Source of the DNA: JBFHES01 sp041584015 | Lineage (GTDB): Bacteria; Bacteroidota; Bacteroidia; Bacteroidales; M50B96 | Assembly (NCBI GenBank): GCA_041584015.1 | Contig: JBFHES010000217.1 | Location: 1-7,699, forward strand | Reading direction: 5' to 3' | DNA length: 7,699 bases | Shown: positions 1 to 4,478 of the stretch, piece after piece | How positions within the stretch are numbered: position 1 is the stretch's first letter | How the letters are laid out: every line of letters starts with the position of its first letter | Notes under the pieces: generated by a model | The model's input: the letters and a program-made list of their open reading frames with translations, nothing else | Database searches by the model: none | Told to the model about the DNA's origin: nothing | Made by a program: the position numbers and the translations under genes

Positions 1-57
1 CAATTAGTACTAAGCACCAAAGAAGGCAGTAAAACAGTAAGAATCGAAAAAATATAA
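1..57 (+). CDS. C-terminal end of an unidentified protein (partial)
   Basis: Frame 1 is open from the first base to a TAA at 55-57 and gives 18 residues ending in KTVRIEKI. The reading is supported by the intrinsic terminator that begins 20 bases after the stop. The mix of beta-prone and charged residues would suit the last strands of a soluble or secreted protein. It is too short to assign a family, so I do not name a function. The rest of the gene lies outside the window to the left. Confidence 0.6.
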   Translation, partial: QLVLSTKEGSKTVRIEKI

Positions 58-77
58 TTTTAGTTAATTTGGTTAGT

Positions 78-115
78 AATGGTTGGCTCGCTCGTTCGGG
101 TCAGCCATTTTTTTT
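78..115 (+). terminator. Rho-independent terminator of the upstream gene
   Basis: A 12-bp stem (78-89 with 98-109, three G-U wobbles) encloses an 8-base loop and runs directly into eight consecutive T (108-115). It starts 20 bases after the stop codon at 55-57, the expected place for the terminator of the partial gene. On the plus-strand RNA the wobbles pair, so it is best formed in that direction. Confidence 0.85.
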
Positions 116-571
116 GCGCTAATGGTTTATGGAGGACCACGTACCGTTCTAAATTAAAAGTGTATTTTTTGTTAAGAGATGCGTCTTGTGTCTAGAATCT
201 GCTTATATCATTCGAAATGACGGTTGGATAATGGCTTGTTAAGAGTTGGTGTGCAGAACTGCTTTCTAGTAATCCCGCTACATTTGTACTCTTCTTATTG
301 TTGTTGGCATAGGCAAAACAGCTATTGCTGAAAGGCAATAGTGCTTATCTGTTGAGAATACAAAACACCAGTGCTTGATGTGTTTATGCTGCAAGGTAAG
401 TGTGTTGCTACATTTTGGTTGATACAAATTGAAATTTCGAACAAACATGGCATTTGAAATAATTGTTCACCAATAGCAGATTTTGTTCATAACTAAAATA
501 CAGCAATTGATTTGTGTGACTATGCATGCTAGTGGCTTGATGTTTAATGTGCTGCTTTAAGCTACTTTCTT
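116..571. other. Long non-coding leader region upstream of the desaturase
   Basis: I see no convincing gene here; the longest ATG-started reading I followed (127 onward) stops after 11 codons. Three things stand out. A hairpin at 321-342 has an 8-bp stem (one G-U pair) and the 6-base loop TGAAAG. A perfect TAnnTTTG box (TACATTTG, 279-286) has a weak CTG 17 bases upstream at 259-261. An imperfect direct repeat has copies at 370-392 and 531-555, both built on AGTG(G)CTTGATGT and ending in CTGC. The region could be a long 5' leader if transcription begins near 293, the remains of a lost gene, or simply spacer. Confidence 0.5.
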
Positions 572-602
572 TTTGAATTATCTTATAAACGCCCTAACTT
601 TA
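572..602 (+). promoter_or_regulatory. Candidate Bacteroidota-type promoter for the desaturase
   Basis: TTTG at 572-575 is followed after 19 bp by TAACTTTA at 595-602, which matches seven of eight positions of TAnnTTTG when the free positions are counted. The spacing lies inside the 17-23 bp range known for the Bacteroidota primary sigma factor. Transcription would start near 608-610 and leave a leader of about 70 bases before the ATG at 680. The call rests on motif and spacing only. Confidence 0.45.
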
Positions 603-614
603 TAAGTTGGACAA

Positions 615-633
615 AATCGATGAACAATCGATT
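615..633. promoter_or_regulatory. Inverted repeat just downstream of the desaturase promoter
   Basis: Two 7-base arms, AATCGAT (615-621) and ATCGATT (627-633), flank a 5-base spacer (622-626). The repeat lies about 5-25 bases past the predicted transcription start, where a bound repressor would block RNA polymerase. It could equally form a small hairpin in the 5' leader. No regulator can be named from this, and a chance palindrome is possible in AT-rich DNA. Confidence 0.3.
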
Positions 634-679
634 GCCTCTAATGTTTCAACCCGAGTTAAGTTAATTTAAGCTAGAAGAA

Positions 680-1786
680 ATGAGCGGTACCAAAGTCAAA
701 TTTTTAAATAAGAAAGATCCGGAATTTATTACCGAGCTAAGAAAACGGGTAAATCTGTATTTTCAGGAGAAGGGAATATCTCGATACGGAAATGGTAAAA
801 TGGTATTGAAGTCTATTGTAATGTTGGCGCTGTTCTTTGTTCCGTTTGCACTGGTAATGTTTTCAGGATGGACGAATGGTTGGTTGGTTTTTTCTATGTG
901 GTTATTGATGGGTATTGGTATGGCGGGAATCGGTATGTCGGTAATGCACGATGCTAATCATGGCTCGTTTTTTAAAAACCAAAAGATAAATGATTTTATT
1001 GGTCATGTAATTTTCTTTATTGGCGGAAGTTCGCTAACATGGAAAATTCAGCACAATCATTTGCATCATGCTTTTACAAATATTCAGGATGCTGATCAGG
1101 ATCTTGAAGCCATTAAGATCCTTCGTTTCTCACCGCACCAAAAATTATCTAAAATCCATCGTTTACAGTTTATATATGCATGGTTCTTTTATGGATTAAT
1201 GACGATAGGACGTTTCTTCCTTACCGATTATCAGCAAATGTTCCGTTTTAAAAAAATGGGATTAACTGCTTCACAAAAGAGAAGTTTTGCCGGCTTGTTT
1301 AGCAATCTGGTTATCACTAAAATTCTGTATGCGGTAATCGTCCTTTTTATCCCGATGATGTTGTCTGAAGTTGCTTGGTGGCAGACCTTGCTTTTCTTCT
1401 TTGGTATGCATTATATTTCAGGTTTTATATTTGGGATAATTTTCCAGCCTGCTCATATTATGCCGGATTCTAAATTTCCTGTACCGAATGACGAGGGAAA
1501 GATTGAAAATAATTGGGGGATTCACCAGCTATTAACAACAACTAATTTTTCACCAAAAAGTAGAATTTTTACGTGGTTTGTCGGGGGCTTAAATTATCAA
1601 ATAGAACATCATTTGTTCCCTGGTATTTCACACGTTCATTATAAGAAAATATCTAAGCTTGTGAAGAAAACTGCTTTGGAGTATGGCCTTCCTTATAACT
1701 CGCAACCAAACTTTATGCATGCCTTATGGAATCATGGGAAAATGTTGTACAATCTTGGAAAGGCTGACTATGCTGCGCAACTTTAG
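680..1786 (+). CDS. Membrane fatty acid desaturase (acyl-CoA/acyl-lipid, front-end type)
   Basis: This is a 368-residue di-iron integral membrane desaturase that inserts a double bond into an acyl chain, with O2 and electrons from a separate ferredoxin- or cytochrome-type donor. Three histidine boxes are visible: HDANH (90-94), HNHLHH (125-130) and QIEHH (307-311). The glutamine at the start of the third box is typical of the front-end (linoleoyl-CoA/delta-6-like) branch, as is H259 in FQPAHI. Hydrophobic segments at about 44-62, 67-88, 107-119, 163-181, 209-229 and 234-256 fit the usual paired membrane helices. There is no fused N-terminal cytochrome b5 domain, as in bacterial rather than animal front-end enzymes, and the length is normal. 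The ATG at 680 follows a purine-rich AGAAGAA. The gene is monocistronic, behind its own promoter and with a convergent neighbour. Family call is firm; double-bond position and substrate are not readable. Confidence 0.93.
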   Translation: MSGTKVKFLNKKDPEFITELRKRVNLYFQEKGISRYGNGKMVLKSIVMLALFFVPFALVMFSGWTNGWLVFSMWLLMGIGMAGIGMSVMHDANHGSFFKNQKINDFIGHVIFFIGGSSLTWKIQHNHLHHAFTNIQDADQDLEAIKILRFSPHQKLSKIHRLQFIYAWFFYGLMTIGRFFLTDYQQMFRFKKMGLTASQKRSFAGLFSNLVITKILYAVIVLFIPMMLSEVAWWQTLLFFFGMHYISGFIFGIIFQPAHIMPDSKFPVPNDEGKIENNWGIHQLLTTTNFSPKSRIFTWFVGGLNYQIEHHLFPGISHVHYKKISKLVKKTALEYGLPYNSQPNFMHALWNHGKMLYNLGKADYAAQL

Positions 1787-1825
1787 GCTTGTGCGCAATA
1801 CGTAGTTGAAGCGTATTCGTTCATC

Positions 1826-1917
1826 AAAAACAAGTGAATGATGAAACGATGAAATGGGGGAAAGCATTTTATTGCTTGGGTTGCACGAGAGATTCCAGCC
1901 GTTTCACCTATTCACTT
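1826..1917 (-). terminator. Large two-tier hairpin, probable terminator of the small minus-strand gene
   Basis: Arms at 1832-1848 and 1900-1917 pair over about 15 bp: AAGTGAAT with ATTCACTT, then TGAAACG with CGTTTCA, separated by a small internal loop (GA against CCT). The 51-base interior contains a second hairpin, AAGCA (1862-1866) with TGCTT (1873-1877). On the minus strand the outer stem is followed by G and then five T (1830-1826). It begins 7 bases past the stop of the minus-strand gene and could also stop read-through from the desaturase. The large interior is unusual for a simple terminator. Confidence 0.5.
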
Positions 1918-1923
1918 TGATAG

Positions 1924-2226
1924 TTATGTTAGAGGGTGGGCGTAAATAATTTCATCGAGGTTTACCTTTTCGCATAGTTTTCGCATTTCATCAAAACTCT
2001 GATCAATCATATGTTCGGTAAAAACCGCAACTTGTTTGTCAGGTACCAAATAAAATTCGTCTTGCGCATCTGGGAAAAAGATACTTAACATGCCGGATTT
2101 TTTTCGTCCGCTTTTAAAAATAAATGTAGATGGCCTTAAAAAATGACCCTCCTTAGCTAATTCTGATTCAGTCATATCGTGTGGTTTATATATCTTAATA
2201 CCCGAAAGGGCTAAAACGTGACCCAT
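1924..2226 (-). CDS. Small conserved-looking protein of unknown function
   Basis: I do not recognise this family. The ATG at 2226 gives about 100 residues beginning MGHVLALSGIKIY. A GTG three codons upstream (2235) is possible and would give 103, but an in-frame TAA lies shortly before it, so no longer start exists. I prefer ATG because GTG starts are uncommon in this phylum. The protein has no signal peptide or membrane helix and looks like a cytosolic alpha/beta fold: a basic stretch FKSGRKKSG near the middle, a beta-prone LSIFFPDAQDEFYLVP segment, and a helical C-terminal third. It is probably transcribed alone: a strong hairpin separates it from the ABC-F gene upstream, and a TATCTTTT box (minus strand, 2320-2313) may be its -7 element. 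It ends against the convergent hairpin region. Coding confidence comes from balanced composition and the terminator-bounded context. Confidence 0.7.
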   Translation of the reverse strand: MGHVLALSGIKIYKPHDMTESELAKEGHFLRPSTFIFKSGRKKSGMLSIFFPDAQDEFYLVPDKQVAVFTEHMIDQSFDEMRKLCEKVNLDEIIYAHPLT

Positions 2227-2350
2227 CAAAAACACTTTTTTTAGTTATTTCTACTTATTCTTAATAGAAGACTTGTAATGTTATAGTTTCAGTATACTTT
2301 GTTTAATGTGTAAAAAGATAGTCTAATGCTAATTAACAGTAGCTGGTATA

Positions 2351-2392
2351 ACAAACAATGCCTGGTCGTATAAACGATCAGGCATTGTTTGT
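2351..2392 (-). terminator. 19-bp stem hairpin closing the ABC-F gene
   Basis: Arms 2351-2369 and 2374-2392 pair along all 19 positions with a single G-U/A-C position, around the 4-base loop ATAA. The structure lies 18 bases past the ABC-F stop codon. There is no clean T-run after the stem, but its outer half is T-rich on the minus strand (TTGTTTGTTATA), which can serve as the U-tract. It separates the ABC-F gene from the small gene downstream and would work in either direction. Confidence 0.75.
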
Positions 2393-2410
2393 AAGTAAGC
2401 GAGGTATGTA

Positions 2411-4027
2411 TTATACCGTGTACATTTTTTCGCGTAGTGCTTTAATTTTTTCATCAGAAATGTAGTCGTCGTAATCCATTAGCTTATCGATAATCCCGTT
2501 AGGTGTTAATTCAATAATTCGATTACAAACTGTTTGAATAAACTCATGGTCATGTGAAGACATGAATATATTACCTGGGAACCTGGTAAGGTTGTTATTG
2601 AATGCCTGAATAGACTCTAGATCCAAATGGTTTGTTGGCGTGTCGAGCACCAAAGCGTTTGCATTTGTTAACATCATTTTGGATATCATGCAACGCATTT
2701 TTTCTCCACCTGAGAGAACATCAACACGTTTGTGAATTTCATCACCGGCAAACAACATCTTTCCCAAATAGCCTCGAATATATAATTCTGTTGTGTCTGT
2801 GGTGAACTGACATAACCAATCGAATAAGCTCAATTCACTTCTGAAATACGGTGAATTGTCCAAAGGTAAGTAAGCAGGCGTGATTGTCTGCCCCCAGGAA
2901 TATTTCCCTGAATCTGGTTGTGCTTTATCGTTAATTATTTCGAAAAAGGCGGTCATCGCTCGTGTATCTCTCGATAGAAAGACAATCTTATCTCCTTTGT
3001 TTGCATAAAAGTCTACATCCTTAAAAAGCACAGTTCCTTCAATGCTTGCAGAAAGTCCACTAACTTCAAGTATGATATCTCCAGCTTCACGCTCAGGATT
3101 AAATACAATGCCCGGGTATTTTCTTGTGGAAGGTTTAATGTCATCAACATTAAGCTTCTCAATCATTTTCTTTCTACTGGTAGTTTGTTTCGACTTAGCA
3201 ACGTTTGCACTGAATCGTCTGATAAACTCTTGTAGTTCCTTTTTCTTTTCCTCAGCCTTCTTGTTCTGCTTTTGCTGCTGGCGAAGTGCTAGCTGGCTGC
3301 TTTCATACCAGAAGCTATAGTTTCCGGCAAATATTTGAATTTTTCCAAAATCGATATCTACAGTATGGGTACTTATGGCATCAAGAAAGTGCCTGTCGTG
3401 AGAAACAACCAAAACGGTATTCTCATAGTTCGAGAGGTAATTCTCCAGCCATGAAACGGTATCAAGGTCAAGGTCGTTGGTTGGCTCATCGAGCAGGAGA
3501 TTGTCTGGTTTCCCAAAAAGTGCCTGTGCGAGCAATACTCTAACTTTTTGCTTTCCATCCAAGTCTTTCATTAATATATGATGATAGACTTCTTTTATTC
3601 CCAGATCGCTTAAGAGTGTTGCTGCATCGCTTTCAGCATTCCAGCCTTCCATGTCTGCAAACTGTTCTTCCAGTTCAGCAGCCTTAATCCCGTCTTCATC
3701 CGAAAAATCAGGTTTGGCATACAGCGCATCTTTCTCTTGCATAATGTCCCACATCTGCGCATGACCTTTCATAACTGCATTAAGTACTGTAAAGTCGTCA
3801 AACGCAAAGTGATCCTGACTTAAAACAGAAAGTCGTTCACCGGGTTCCATACGTATGTGTCCAGCGGTTGCATCAATCTCCCCTGAAATGGCTTTAAGGA
3901 AAGTTGATTTACCTGCCCCGTTTGCGCCAATTACGCCATAACAATTTCCTCCTGTAAACTTCATGTTTACATCCTGAAACAGAACTCTTTTACCAAACTG
4001 AATTCTTAAATCTGCAACTGTAATCAT
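2411..4027 (-). CDS. ybiT-like: ABC-F family ATPase, YbiT-like, with one degenerate ATP site
   Basis: This 538-residue protein has two ATP-binding domains and no membrane segments, the layout of ABC-F proteins that act at the ribosomal E site. It follows E. coli YbiT closely in start (FGKRVLF, GGNCYGVIGANGAGKST), the FAFDDFTVL region, length and C-terminal IIELTPNGIID. NBD1 has Walker A G34-T42, Walker B LLLDE (177-181) and H210, but a poor signature LDGKQ (156-160). A charged linker (about 243-300) is the tRNA-facing P-site motif. NBD2 has a proper signature LSGGEK (438-443) and H492, yet Walker A is reduced to SRDTRAMT (352-359) and Walker B reads VLDTP (460-464), so the catalytic glutamate is T463. 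Thus one composite site is complete (NBD1 Walker with NBD2 signature) and the other is degenerate on both faces. Transcribed from its own promoter; a role in translation is inferred from family. Confidence 0.93.
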   Translation of the reverse strand: MITVADLRIQFGKRVLFQDVNMKFTGGNCYGVIGANGAGKSTFLKAISGEIDATAGHIRMEPGERLSVLSQDHFAFDDFTVLNAVMKGHAQMWDIMQEKDALYAKPDFSDEDGIKAAELEEQFADMEGWNAESDAATLLSDLGIKEVYHHILMKDLDGKQKVRVLLAQALFGKPDNLLLDEPTNDLDLDTVSWLENYLSNYENTVLVVSHDRHFLDAISTHTVDIDFGKIQIFAGNYSFWYESSQLALRQQQKQNKKAEEKKKELQEFIRRFSANVAKSKQTTSRKKMIEKLNVDDIKPSTRKYPGIVFNPEREAGDIILEVSGLSASIEGTVLFKDVDFYANKGDKIVFLSRDTRAMTAFFEIINDKAQPDSGKYSWGQTITPAYLPLDNSPYFRSELSLFDWLCQFTTDTTELYIRGYLGKMLFAGDEIHKRVDVLSGGEKMRCMISKMMLTNANALVLDTPTNHLDLESIQAFNNNLTRFPGNIFMSSHDHEFIQTVCNRIIELTPNGIIDKLMDYDDYISDEKIKALREKMYTV

Positions 4028-4069
4028 ATGAATAAATTCTTTATGCCTTTTCTAATCCGAAAAAGTTTG

Positions 4070-4101
4070 CAAAACTACATATTTAATTACACTTAAACAG
4101 A
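4070..4101 (-). promoter_or_regulatory. Candidate promoter for the ABC-F gene
   Basis: Reading the minus strand, TCTG (4101-4098, three of four matches to TTTG) is followed after 20 bp by TAGTTTTG (4077-4070), an exact TAnnTTTG. Transcription would begin near 4063 and leave a leader of about 36 bases before the ATG at 4027. The -7 box and spacing are good and the -33 box is weaker. Confidence 0.5.
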
Positions 4102-4174
4102 AAAGAATCTAATTCATTAGCTGCTGGTTTGAATGAAAGATGGTGAACGCTTTAATGGATATTGAACCATACAT

Positions 4175-4208
4175 AAAAAATCCCACTATGAATTGTATAG
4201 CAGGATTT
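4175..4208 (-). terminator. Orphan minus-strand intrinsic terminator
   Basis: On the minus strand AAATCC-TG-CTAT (4208-4197) pairs with ATAG-TG-GGATTT (4189-4178) around a 7-base loop, and the stem runs into six T (4180-4175). The TG/TG step forms two G-U pairs in minus-strand RNA but would be C-A mismatches in plus-strand RNA, so the element is specific to the minus strand. No recognised minus-strand gene lies upstream of it: the next gene is divergent, from 4479. It sits about 70 bases upstream of the ABC-F promoter and would insulate that gene from transcription arriving from the right. Confidence 0.65.
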
Positions 4209-4228
4209 ATGATTTAATGTCATTTAGT

Positions 4229-4440
4229 TTAGGTATGCCCGTGATGTTCAATAAGCAAAAGACGCGATTTCTTTAAATGGGTTGCTAGTTTATGATTTTA
4301 ATTATCCATGAGCATATGATCATATCCGTTGATTTTGGCTTTTCGTAGATTATTATTCAACATACTGCTTTATTCGCATTATATTCATGTAATGCATTAT
4401 TCTTAATCTGTAGAAATGGTAATGATGCTAATTCTTTCAT
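4229..4440 (-). pseudogene. Possible decayed small gene, or small RNA, ahead of the orphan terminator
   Basis: Minus-strand readings run head to tail from an ATG at 4440 to a stop 20 bases before the terminator at 4208. The first is 27 codons (MKELASLPFLQI... ending KAVC, TGA at 4359-4357). The second begins at ATG 4363, overlaps the end of the first in another frame, and runs 21 codons to TAA at 4300-4298 (contains KINGYDHMLMDN). After that stop the same frame stays open for 22 more codons, ending KSRLLLIEHHGHT at TAA 4231-4229. One frameshift and one stop would restore about 68-70 residues. Composition looks protein-like, but each piece is short enough to arise by chance, and I recognise no family. 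The alternative is a non-coding RNA of roughly 200-270 nt ending at 4175. I saw no clear minus-strand promoter. Confidence 0.25.
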
Positions 4441-4454
4441 TTATCTTAATTTTG
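4425..4454 (+). promoter_or_regulatory. Candidate promoter for the LTA-synthase-like gene
   Basis: TAATTTTG at 4447-4454 matches TAnnTTTG exactly. Nineteen bases upstream ATG (4425-4427) is a two-of-three match to the TTG core of the -33 box. Transcription would start near 4460, giving a short leader of about 20 bases to the ATG at 4479, with no visible Shine-Dalgarno sequence. Confidence 0.45.
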
Positions 4455-4478
4455 CCCATCCGGAATATTTAGTGCCAC

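Noticed and set aside
259..286. A second independent promoter built on TACATTTG.
   Set aside because: The -7 box is exact but the only -33 candidate is a weak CTG at the shortest allowed spacing, so it is mentioned only as part of the leader.
1797..1817. Small hairpin AATACG/CGTATT just after the desaturase stop.
   Set aside because: Only six pairs with a nine-base loop and no T-run, too weak to call a terminator.
2233..2235. GTG as the start of the small minus-strand gene.
   Set aside because: It is possible, but an ATG lies three codons downstream and GTG is a rare start in this phylum, so ATG at 2226 is preferred.
3042..3558. Open readings on both strands inside the ABC-F gene (plus 3042-3320 and 3286-3543, minus 3373-3558).
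   Set aside because: They lie wholly within a gene with clear family motifs, have unnatural composition (serine- or cysteine-rich, low complexity) and no promoter context.
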